This document shows positions 10,954-20,166 of a stretch of DNA of 64,000 bases, one piece after another. Both the position numbers and the translations under genes were made by a program. Below the pieces are notes generated by a model. The model made no database searches, had not been told where the DNA came from, and saw nothing but the letters and a program-made list of their open reading frames with translations. The DNA is from Cristatella mucedo (Eukaryota; Bryozoa; Phylactolaemata; Cristatellidae). Each line of letters begins with the position of its first letter. The first letter of the stretch is position 1. The stretch is from NCBI GenBank assembly GCA_009760855.2, contig WPIO01000330.1, positions 1 to 64,000 of the forward strand, in the 5' to 3' direction.

Positions 10954-11770
10954 TATAGAAAAGATCTCTCTCGGATATCGAAAGACAGATTCTCAAACAA
11001 AGAATTACATCCGATGAACTGGTGGTAAATTATTAGATCTTCTAAACCTAAATGTAAACCTAATAAAAACTCAGGGGATCCTGTTGACCCCGGAGATGCA
11101 GTCAACCGAAAGTGCAATTATTCAAATTTTGTAAGTAACGGTTCTAGGGGAACAATTGCTGATGGTGTTATTGATATGCATAGACGTCGTTTAGTAGACT
11201 TTGGGAATCTTGTTAATCCCTCAGATGCTGCAACGAAAGACTACGCTGATCCTAATTTGTCGTTAGTGGGAAGAGAGATTATAGAAACTGTAATTGTAAG
11301 CTAACTGCTCTCAGTTAGTAGGCCACCGTATTCCGGAAATGATTTTCCAAATAAAGATTATCTCGATGATAATTTTGCTAAGTCACCTGGAGATATTACG
11401 AATGGTTAGTTAGCTATGTCCGGAAATTTTATTAGAATTAAAAACGATCGTATTGGTCCAAATAATGGAGTTCGACTTGGATCCCTAAATAGTGTGTCAG
11501 ATGGAAATCTAACGACTAACTTTTAAAGAAATAATGGATAGTTCATTAAAGACAAATACATTTGGGAGGTCATATAAGGGGAAAAGGATTAGCACTTTAG
11601 GGGATGTTGTAGTTCAAAGGGGAATATTTGTTGTTCGAGCAACTTACTATAATTTAATTGTAGGAACTAAAATACTTCTACCTCCTACACATGTAAGTGA
11701 TGGTACTTGTGGACAATTATCCGGAGGTTAAGGATTAGATGCAAACGAAAAAATAATAGAAAGTACATTG

Positions 11771-12502
11771 TTAATAAAATATCCTTAGATCGGCCATTGA
11801 CTCAGGATGATTATTCCTCCAATGTGAAAATTTCAAGTCATACCATAAAGAACAAACATTATCTGTCTCTTTATGGATATTTAAAGTCAACCTCTTCTTC
11901 TCTAAACCTTCCGGCATTGGCATGTAACTGCCTCTAAAGCGATGTCTAAAGTATGTAAACTTTGCATTTAGAAAGTGAACTCCAAATAAATGCCAACTTG
12001 AACCTCTCTCAACACATTCCCCAGCTCTTCTCTTGAAAGCCGAGAATTGATTCGCAATTATTTGCTCGCCATCAGAAAGTCTTATACTCTTTAACTTACT
12101 TATTACAGAGAATCGATGGTATTAATAGTCTCCCTTCTCATCAACCAATATTGATGAATCAATCACTTTAAATCATACATAGTTTTCATCGATTCCTTAA
12201 TTATCTTAATTAATCCAATGAATGTTTTTTCGAACAACCTAGAAAGATCTATTTCATTATGATCCAATTCTACATACTCATAATCCATAAACCATACCAT
12301 AAGAAGTGACCTTCCCAAGAAACCAGCTTGTCTCATCGCTCTTCATTAACCCAAGCGCCTCTCTTTCGCAAGAACACCTCTTCCATTTTTTTCTCTTTCT
12401 TACCCTCAATAGCACCTTGTGCTTTCTTGTTTCCCATGCTTCTCAAATCTCGTCTCTATTTCGTTTTTCGGGATCGCAATATTTCTCTCCCTCCCGCTTC
12501 AT
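11771..12502 (-). pseudogene. Remnant resembling the N-terminal region of Polinton/adintovirus-type DNA polymerase B
   Basis: Minus-strand coding remnant from an ATG at 12500-12502 to a TAA at 11771-11773, with at least three frame breaks. The diagnostic part is at 11775-11925: GSYMPMPEGLEKK, then LNIHKETDN, a Cys-x-x-Trp pair (VCSLWY) and NNHPESMADLR. Family B polymerases of Polintons and related virus-like elements carry a conserved pre-exonuclease segment of the form 'S-Y-I-x-L-P...NIxNxDxxCFxW...HPxR'. No exonuclease or polymerase core follows, so only the N-terminal part survives. Assignment is by motif memory. Confidence 0.45.
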
Positions 12503-12599
12503 AAAATAATAGTTTTTCTGAGACGTCTTTTAGATCATACAGAAATATTTCTTTAACTTATGGTCACTATTAATATAGTAATACACTATGGTATTGCTT

Positions 12600-12916
12600 T
12601 GTAATGTATCTCCGTCTGTAAGTCCACCAAGCCGTAAAGACTATGTGGGTGTTATGCAGGAGATTTTTGTATAGCTCGCTCATAGCCTAAGCGGCTTTCG
12701 GTACGCATTCGGTAGCCAAAAGAGTTCATCTCACGAAACAAAAAGAAAGTGGGAAGCATAGCAGAGTCAGCAGAGCAGTTGAGGTAGTGAGTAGCATGGA
12801 AGTAGCAGCTCAGGACCACTGAAAATGATGAGCCATAGTCGGCAGCAGGAGAGTAGTTGTCGTTGAGTAAGAATTGTGAAAGCGAGTTCCACAGTCTAGG
12901 ACCTGCAGAGCTAAAG
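12600..12916 (-). mobile_element. LINE-B 3' end, part 1 (interrupted by a solo LTR)
   Basis: Reverse-strand LINE-B: a short tail remnant GTAATGTATCTCCG, then the 3' UTR and C-terminal coding region up to the codons for the GPRLWNSL segment. It stops at CTAAAG (12911-12916) and resumes after the LTR at 13217 with AAAGCTTCTG. More diverged than the copies at 3598 and 23541. Confidence 0.85.
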
Positions 12917-13216
12917 TGTTGTGTGAGCCTGCTGCTTCTGCAATTGCAATTAGTGCATCAGCATCAGCCACTAATGTATGCCCCACCTGCAGCAGGTGGT
13001 TGAGCAATTGACTCGGTGCAGCCCATGATGTAAGCATGTGGCCCACCACAGATGCACTCCTTTATCTGTGGTGAGTCAGCCCCCAGCTTGTCCAGGTACC
13101 CACCGGGGAAATAAAGATCTAGTCTCGTTCACCTCTCACGTTCGCCCACTCGTGTCTTCGTGTCTCCTAGAGACTCCACTAGCACTGCTGCCGCCGGAGG
13201 CACAGTAACACAAACA
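12917..13216 (+). mobile_element. Solo LTR, 300 bp, inserted in LINE-B
   Basis: The insert starts TGTTGTGTG and ends CACAAACA, i.e. TG...CA ends, and is flanked by AAAG on both sides (12913-12916 and 13217-13220), a 4-bp target duplication possibly extendable to 5 with one mismatch. A polyadenylation signal AATAAA lies at 13110-13115, followed by about 100 bases that would be R-U5. No second LTR or internal genes are present, so it is best read as a solo LTR left by recombination. Family unknown. Confidence 0.7.
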
Positions 13217-13388
13217 AAAGCTTCTGTCGCCAACGGTCTTTAAGCAGATAAATGGATCATCTAATGTATTGTCCATACAGGACCTGAGGGCACGAAGAGG
13301 TTGAAACTGGTGCAGCAGTTCAGCTAGGTAAGGGGGAGCTAAGCCGTGGCGAGCCTTTTGATTACATTCATAGCACTTCAAAAATTGT
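13217..13388 (-). mobile_element. LINE-B, part 2 after the solo LTR
   Basis: Continues the LINE-B coding region on the minus strand (codons for KTVGDRSF, the LRSCMDN segment, LAELLHQFQP and KARHGLAPPY). It ends abruptly at about 13388. From 13389 to 13614 no feature is recognised. Confidence 0.85.
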
Positions 13389-13614
13389 TAACCATAGAGT
13401 AGAATGTATTTGAATTTGATATTGACTAGGGTCTCGAAAATGTGTGCGGAAAAAACCGAGAGGAGCGAGGTTGTTGAGGGGCCAATTTTTTTGAGCCCTA
13501 GGCAACACCAAATTCGAATAGATTCCACTGAAGGAGGGGATAGCATCTGCGTTGGACGGTAGACGGGCGATAAGTAGGTAGCTGCAGCACTAGTAAGGTC
13601 ACACGACTCATCTA

Positions 13615-14704
13615 GTAATAATAATAATAATAATAATATTGCACTTGATAAAGCGCCCTCAGAGAACTTAATCTCTCTCTCTAGGCGCTTTACATTTGCT
13701 GCAAAGTGATACGCAATAGAATAGTAAGTAAAATCATGCTTGAAAAACAAACAAAATGAATAATATGGTTAGGGTTGACATGCACAGGGTCAGCATGCAA
13801 ATGTGGTTACTGGCAGCATGCACAGTGTCAGCATGCATAAGCACAGCAAGGACGAATCACAGGGACCCACTAAATGCTGTCCTAAATAGGTGTGTTTTTA
13901 AGTTTCTTTTAAATGTGGTCAGGTCAGGGGATGTTCTGATGGAGGTCGGGAGGGAGTTCAAGGCTTTGGGAGCATACGAGCTAAATGCACGGTCTCCAAA
14001 GGATTTAAGGTTTGTACGAGGTATTTCTAGACTGTTGGATTCCGAAAAGCGAGTGGTACGATGCTTGGCCTGATGGGGTAGTATATCTGAAAGATAGGCT
14101 GGAGCCATAGAATGAAGAGACCTAAAAGTGAGCGACAAAACCTTGAAGTCAATCCGTTGCTTCACTGGTAGCCAGTGCAGGTCGGCGAGAAGTGGAGTAA
14201 TGTGGCAACTGCGACGCTCACGACAGACAAGCCTAGCTGCAGAGTTTTGCACCAGCTGCAATCGCCTGATCGTACATGCTGGTAGGCCAGTAAGCAGTGA
14301 GTTGCAGAAGTCGAGACGAGATGTCACGAATGCATGGACCAACTTGGACGTGGTATCCTTATCTAAACAAGCCCTAATTTTAGCAATGTTATGAAGCTGG
14401 AAATAGGCTGATTTGACTGTGGAGCTGATGTGGTCGTCTAACGAGAGGTCGCTTTGGAATATGACACCTAGATTTCGAGCTGATTCAACTGGAGATATGC
14501 TGGCAGAGCCAATTTTGAAAGTCATCCTTTCCAATTTCTGAATCACACTAGGTTTGCCCATAACTAGCAAGTTAGTTTTATCATCTTTTAGTTTTAGAAA
14601 ATTTGCTGCCATCCATGATCGGATGTCATCAATGCATGCAGCAAGTGAGTTGAGAGAATTTGAGGTGCTCGAAAGCTGGGAGGGATCAAAGCAAAGGTAC
14701 AACT
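13615..14704 (-). mobile_element. LINE-A, 5'-truncated, C-terminal half of the ORF open
   Basis: Tail (AAT)n at 13615-13638, terminal stem-loop at about 13651-13692, 3' UTR, then an uninterrupted reverse-transcriptase C-terminal frame (within 13857-14756, minus). The frame carries LYLCFDPSQ just after the missing YADD box, then KDDKTNLLVMGKP, SARNLGVIFQSDLSL, SRLDFCNSLLTGLP and LNSLPTSIRTSP. The LINE homology stops at about 14704; the first codons of the open frame beyond that are flanking sequence. One of the best-preserved LINE-A copies, but truncated and inactive. Confidence 0.92.
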
Positions 14705-16212
14705 TATGATCTAGGATTTCACAATTAAATCTCGGTCGGTCTGCAAATACGGTCAAGTTGCAGTGTCTTAGGAGCTGACGTGCAGTGCAGTTGTCTCCCG
14801 AGCGAAGTGACCACGAGTCCGGTTGTGGGCGGATCGTCGCTGAGTGGTCACGCCCACAGTACTCCTAGGCCTCAACACTTCAAACAGCAGGCTAACGATG
14901 AATACTTTATTTTCTATCAAATAAATGAATTTAAGAATCTATATGAACTACGTGTGCATACATCTTTGCTGGAAAAGCGATTTCCGTTCTACATGTCAGC
15001 CCCCCATGCTCTGGAGCTGGATGTGATTAGGTGAGTAGCTGCCGCCTTCATCTGGATTCGTCTGGATGCCCAGTTAACTGCGGCTACCATTGTTCACCGT
15101 CAATTCATATACAAATTTAAGAGTAATGATTTTACTTTTGATTTAAGATCAGATGAAGGTGCATGCCCGTATCGCTAAAATGTTGGTTTCGGTTTCTTCC
15201 GTCAGGCCCTGTGTTGAGCTGGCTGCTGGCTGCATGCAAGCAGCCCGACAAACGGCGATTCGCTCCTCTGCCGATCGGACATGAAGGCCTAGAATGAGCT
15301 AGACAGTGGACAGCTGCTGGTCGTGTAACTGCCTTGCGAGGGTCAGACTATTGAATACCTCACTTGCATGCCTTCCTTTGCAGCAAATGAGCCCGATGGC
15401 TGTAACCCAGGTGCCCGTGGACTGTGATAACTACCTGAATATGGGTCCAAATGATATGCAAACAGGCTAAAAATTTCGGGCTTGTCAAGTTCTATTCGTC
15501 AGCAGCAAGACCGTGATTTCGAAAACGATTATTTTTATTGTGCAAGTGCCCAGCTGCTGACCAGATCCAGGGCAAGGATCCAGGGCTCGATCACGAAAAT
15601 TAAGCTATTGAATTTTTTTCGACAAATAGATGAATGTTGACAACTAATTTGGGACAACCGCTGATGCCTTCTTTGGGCGCTCCATAGAAAGTATGTGCAC
15701 GCCCGGAGCAGCCTTCTGAACTGATGCCATTTTGTTTCTGCCTCGAGTCAGAGCCACATGAGATGCTGCGGCCAACGGCAGGCCAATATTGTCTGGATCT
15801 TCATCCTCACGATCAGCGATATATTCGGCACGGCGGGATATTACTTCAGATCTTGAACCGGGATCGACATGACATGTCGATCGTGTCCCTGCTTGTCAGC
15901 AGATAATCTTACACACACGCATTACCTCGCTTTAGGCATGCCTCTAGGTGTGACATTTCTACCGGAAGAGGGGGTGGTGGCAAGCCAAAGTTCACAGGGC
16001 TAAAGTCCTCTCAAAACCTCCTCCTTACCTGCACATGTGTGCTCACATGGGCACGTACGTACATGCTCACTCCTACACATCTGTTCACGAACCTATGCAT
16101 GCATACATGCCCGCGCGTGCACACGCTCGTGCGTGCACACACACACATTTATATATATATCTTTTTGCAGCCTCTTTACAGCTACATAAGAGTCTTTAGC
16201 TATCAATAGAGC
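14705..16212. other. 1.5 kb without recognisable genes
   Basis: No LINE homology and no open frame longer than 84 codons (14780-15034, plus). The longest frames show no family features. At 16020-16165 there is a low-complexity patch of CACACATG/GCACGTACGTAC and ATATATAT. Nothing here supports a gene. Confidence 0.6.
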
Positions 16213-18105
16213 TATCAACAATAATAACGCACTAGATAAATCGCCTGCAGAGAACTAAATCTCTTTCTAGGCGCTTTACATTTACTGCCAAGGAAGCATG
16301 ATTGACTGGTTTACAGTAGCGCGCTTAATAGACAAAAAGGATGACAATGTCAGGGGTGACATGCACAGGGTCAGCATGCAGGTGTGGTTAGTGGCAGTAT
16401 GCAGTGTCAGCATACATAAGCACACACAGGTCGAATCACAACGACCAACTAAAAGCTGTGATAAATGGGCCTGTTTTTTAATTCTTCGTAAATGTGGTCA
16501 AGTCAGGGGATGCCGTGATGGAAGTTGGGAGTGAGTTCCAGGCTTTGGGAGCATACGAACTAAAGGCACGGTCTCCAAAGGATTTGAGCTTTGTACGAGG
16601 TTAAGGTAAACAGCAGGATTCTGAAAAGCTGCTGGTACGATGCTTAACCTAGTGGGGCAGTAGATCTCAGGTAGGCTGGAGCCAAAGAATGAAGGGACCT
16701 GAACGTGAGTGCCAAAACCTTGAAGTCGATGTGTTGCTTGACTGGTAGCCAGTGCAGCTCGGCAAGAAGTGATGCGATGTGGCAACTGTGATGCTCACGT
16801 CAGACAAGCCTAGCTGCGGTAGTTTTGCACCAGCTGTAAGCGCCTGGTTGCACAGGCCGCTAGACCAGCAAGCAGTAAACAGAAGTCAAGACAGGATGTC
16901 ACCAATTCGTGGAGCAACTTGGATGTGGTATCCCTGTCTAAACGAGCCCGAATTTTAGCAATGTTATGCAGCTGAAAGGCGGCAGACTTGATTGTGAAAG
17001 TGATGTGGGCTTCTAACGTAAGGTTACTCTGGAACATGACACCCAGATTTCGTACAGATTCAACAGGAGATATGCTGGCAGAGCCGATGTTGAGCGTCAG
17101 CCTTTCTATCTCCTGAATCACTTGTGTTACTCGCATAACTAGTAAGTTGGTTTTATCACCATTCAATGTTGGAAAATTTGCTGCCATCCATGTGCACATG
17201 TCATCAATGCATGCAGCAAGGAGTTGAGAGAATTTGACCTGTCGAGGCCTGGGATAGACCAAAGCAGAGGTACAACTGAGTGTCATTCACATAGAAGTGA
17301 AAGCCTAGATTGTGCTTGGCAATCATATCGGCAGGAGGAAGAGTATAGACAGTGAAAAGAACATGGCCAAGCACGGAGCCCTGAGGTACCCCATATTTCG
17401 GAGGTTCCTCGGATGATTTTTGTCCATTCACATCAATACTATGGAATCTTCAACTGAGATAGGACCTGAACCATAGCAATGCAGTGCCAGTAACGCCAAG
17501 GTGAGATGAGATGCGCTCAAGAAGGACTTGGTGATCGATAGTAATAAAAGCTGCCGAAAGATCGAACAAATCAAGGAGAGATCGATAGTAATAAAAGCTG
17601 CCGAAAGATCGAACAAATCAAGGAGAGATTCTCTACCCTCGTATGCGTTCCTAAGTAGGTCGTTGTATACCCTTAGCGATGGAGTGATTAGCTCTAAAGC
17701 CTGACTGGAACTTACTAGCAAGGTTTGAAGTCTAAATATATGAGTTCAGCTGGTCTGCCATGACTCGTTCCTGTGTCTTTGATAGGAACGGTAGAAGGGA
17801 GACTGGGCGGTAGTTGCTCAAGTTATCTTGATCTAGTGTCACTTTCTTGAGAAGTGGCCTGACTACAGCTTCTTTGAAAGGTGCTGGGGCCTGACCTGAG
17901 GCTAATGACATATTAATGATGTTAGTTATGCATGGCAGCAGCAGATCAATGCAACGTAGGAGCAGGACAATGGGAATAGGGTAAAGAGGACTTGTTGTCT
18001 TCTTTGATTGAGGTGCGAACTTTAGGACAAGATCACTAGTGACCTGCTTAAATGCAGACATTGAGGTGCAGCCAGGAACCGAGGAACAGCATTCTAGTGG
18101 TGTTT
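16213..18105 (-). mobile_element. LINE-A, 5'-truncated copy with an internal tandem duplication
   Basis: Reverse-strand LINE-A from the tail AACAATAATAACGC to the linker between endonuclease and RT. Fragments are in several frames: 17732-18061 (SPLYPIPIVLLLRCIDLLLP, NYRPVSLLPFLSKT), 17428-17721 ([24 protein letters not shown]), 17204-17431 ([20 protein letters not shown] and FYVNDTQLYLCF, where the YADD box has become YVND) and 16810-17286. Frameshifts and the altered catalytic box show it is dead. Its truncated 5' end lies about 120 bases upstream of the LRR start codon, in divergent orientation. Confidence 0.9.
17533..17626. repeat. Perfect 47-bp tandem duplication inside LINE-A
   Basis: Two exact copies of a 47-base unit starting GATCGATAGTAATAAAAGC lie at 17533-17579 and 17580-17626. 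The unit is single in other LINE-A copies. 47 is not a multiple of three, so it also shifts the LINE frame. Confidence 0.9.
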
Positions 18106-18225
18106 AGTCAAAATGTTGTGTGTCATGCCAATTTTAGTCGCACTGTGAGGTATGAGCTCAGCGTCTTTACAAGTAGCTGATTGTTTGTCATGTTTTCTGA
18201 AGCTTGAACTCGAATCTTCCTAGAG

Positions 18226-18462
18226 ATGGCTGCACAATACCAGACGATTGACTTATCTCACACATTTGACTCATCTGACGAGAGCAATCAGAAGATCCAG
18301 GACGCTTTGGCTAATGCCTCGTCTGTTTCATCATTGGATTTGAGTCGAGGGAGCTGCATTGCTTTAGCTTACCAAATAGGGACGTTTCGAAATCTTACAT
18401 GGTTATCCCTTAAAGACTGTGATTTATTTGAACTGCCAGTGGGCGTAACCGATCTTACAACG
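18226..18462 (+). CDS. LRR gene, first coding exon
   Basis: ATG at 18226 opens 79 codons that end exactly at a GT splice donor (ACG|GTAAGT, 18463), phase 0. After a 20-residue start (MAAQYQTIDL...) come leucine-rich repeats of about 23 residues: VSSLDLSRGSCIAL, then LTWLSLKDCDLFELPVGV. The pattern LxxLxLxxCxLxxLPxxI is that of intracellular SHOC2-like LRR proteins. The sequence closes in LRR register so that an exon beginning LExLDV can follow directly, as the exons at 31221, 33876, 38208, 45005 and 58630 do. There is no signal peptide. I chose this ATG because it is the first one in frame and no further upstream codons look conserved. The function is unknown; LRR folds usually bind protein partners. 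Confidence 0.75.
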
Positions 18463-18593
18463 GTAAGTGCCTGTTGTTTGTGTTCGGTTAGGAAGCATTT
18501 GTTGTCTGCGGCTGCTATTTTTTATTCTGGCCTGTCCTGACTTGATGCTGTCCAGTATGCACATTTATGCTTCTCACTTTCTCAGAAAAATCT

Positions 18594-18690
18594 GAGCTGG
18601 GAGGGATCAAAGCAAAGGTATAACTGAGTGTCATCTACATAGATGTGAAAGCCTATATTGTGCACTATCACATCGGCACGTGCACGCATC
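18594..18690 (-). mobile_element. LINE-A fragment (YADD region)
   Basis: GCTGGGAGGGATCAAAGCAA...AACTGAGTGTCATCTACATA matches the LINE-A interval at 21225-21285 on the minus strand (codons for HFYxDDTQLYLCFDPSQ). Only about 90 bases are present, lying in the presumed first intron of the LRR gene. From 18691 to 19340 I see nothing recognisable. Confidence 0.75.
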
Positions 18691-19345
18691 CTTTTTTCCA
18701 CAACACCGGTGTTCCGATTTGTGAGTTTACCTTAACAGGCTTCGTAATAGCACCGTATCGTTAAACTTGTATCTTTGGGTGAGTGTAATTTCAGATCTGG
18801 CAAGAGCTGGTGGCCAGGAACTGGCTGGGCTGAAGTCGAGAGCTACAATGCTCCCACTCAGCATAGGGTAGACTATGAAGAATGACTAGGAGGAATTATG
18901 GGTGCCTACTCAGATTGGGGCAGTCGGCCATGAAGTGTTGCTGTTCATGCAGGAAGACATCACTCTAACACAATTGGTTTAGTCATCTGAGTTGTTAGAA
19001 CCCCCACAAACTGTTATCTGTGTGGCCATAGTCTGCTTCCTATGCTAGCGACCTTGCGAACTACATGAAGTTGGCCTCCGAGTTAACACCCTATAGTGAC
19101 TATGTGCATTGGACGGCTAGATCTTCGACAGCAGTGCATTCGTTTCAAAAACATCTGCAGCATTGTCTTCACAGAGCTTTAAAACTCATTGCATGGAAGT
19201 TAATATCCAAGGGTCAGTGGTGGGGCTGCATCAAGCGTGAAACATAAAAAATATATCTTTCTCTGGCCAATGTGGCAAAGCAAGCTAGTAGAGTCAGTAC
19301 AAACGGTTACTAATATCGATCGCTGCTAATATGCTATGACACAAG

Positions 19346-19757
19346 TGTAGTTCGCATGTATGTATCGTATGCAGGCTCCTCTGATAAGCCACTGGTGAGC
19401 TGTTAGAAGCACCACCGAGAGGGGCTGGTGCACAGCTGGGGTCCGCCTGTGATGTGGTATGGACAGAGGCCAGTAACCAGCTGGTGGCCAGATGGTGGAT
19501 TCACCATCAGGGTCGGCCAGTGCACTGCTGTGATCCGCCTTTGATGTGGCATGGACCAGCTGGTGGCCAGATGGTGGATTCACCATCAGGGTTGGCCGGT
19601 GCACAGTTGTGGTCGATGAGTCATCGGAGTCGACCAGGGGAGGGAGTCGTGTGAGGGCAGGGGCTGAGGGAAGCCGTGCGCTCTGGGGCTCCGTGTGCTG
19701 GGAATAAACTGTCGGTGTTAGGCATCGGCTGGCTCTCTACTGTGCAACCAAACTACA
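19346..19757 (+). mobile_element. Solo LTR, 412 bp, with perfect 5-bp target duplication
   Basis: Starts TGTAGTT and ends AACTACA, an exact 7-bp inverted terminus with TG...CA ends, flanked by ACAAG on both sides (19341-19345 and 19758-19762). AATAAA at 19703-19708 fits a polyadenylation signal near the U3-R/U5 boundary. It contains an internal tandem duplication (see next entry). There is no partner LTR or internal region, so it is a solo LTR lying in the presumed first LRR intron. The family is not identified. Confidence 0.82.
19429..19603. repeat. Imperfect tandem duplication within the LTR
   Basis: The block GATGTGGTATGGAC...CCAGCTGGTGGCCAGATGG...GATTCACCATCAGGG...GGCC..GTGCAC occurs twice, at about 19450-19526 and 19540-19603. 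The left copy carries an extra CAGAGGCCAGTAA. Repeats in the U3 part of an LTR often represent duplicated enhancer-like sequence; that role is inference. Confidence 0.7.
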
Positions 19758-19762
19758 ACAAG

Positions 19763-20166
19763 CTTGTGTAAGCTTCTAATAGATATGAACTCAGTCATTT
19801 AATAAGCTGACTAGTATTATGTTGGTTCATTAAGTAGAGTTATAAGACCTTGACTTAACAGTGCCCTTTTTGAATGCCAAAGGGAAATGTTTCTTCAAAG
19901 TTCTAATTGTAAGACTACGCCATCGATGATGCTTATTCTACATTCCAATCTACCAGACGTTAAACATCCATAAGCATTTGCTTGCTTATCTTTTTCAACT
20001 TATGTAGTGGCATTAAATGCAATCTGACCCTTTCGACACAAAGTGTCGAACTTGAACCGACTGAATTGAGCCACCATCAGTTATAGGGGTCCCATATAGA
20101 CCAGGTGACTAACTCATACTCCTATTATTTGGAAATGAAGACCACCTGCTACAGCATTGTAAGCTA
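19763..20166. other. No feature recognised
   Basis: About 400 bases of intronic-looking sequence between the LTR and the next LINE-A. It has no open frame of note and no repeat match inside the window. Confidence 0.5.

Larger units (their letters stand above)
9590..11770 (+). pseudogene. Fibre-like structural protein remnant (virus/phage tail-fibre type repeats)
   Basis: Plus-strand coding remnant with many breaks. It repeats a motif typical of trimeric fibre or tail-fibre proteins: a short 'D-x-x-x-N-x-I/L-x-x-L' element followed by 'N-P-x-D-A-x-x-x-x-Y'. Instances are DLDCNGNHLTNLG with NNSDAIRLDY (9633-9710), NLDLGLNWITSLTDSD (9949-9996), DPVDPGDAVNRK (11077-11112) and NLVNPSDAATKDYAD (11205-11249), the last preceded by DMHRRRLVD. 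Between them lie open stretches at 10050-10262 and 11534-11731. A MITE sits inside at 10774-10953. Such proteins occur in phage tails and in virus-like elements of invertebrate genomes. The viral assignment is inference; the motif repetition is directly visible. Confidence 0.5.

Noticed and set aside
11707-11937. Plus-strand 76-codon open frame
   Set aside because: The minus strand over the same bases carries the polymerase-like motifs (GSYMPMPEGLEKK, NNHPES), so the plus frame is more likely a shadow.
13388-13750. A 120-codon minus-strand gene
   Set aside because: It runs from the LINE-A 3' UTR and tail (Leu repeats from the AAT tail) into unassigned sequence; no protein features.
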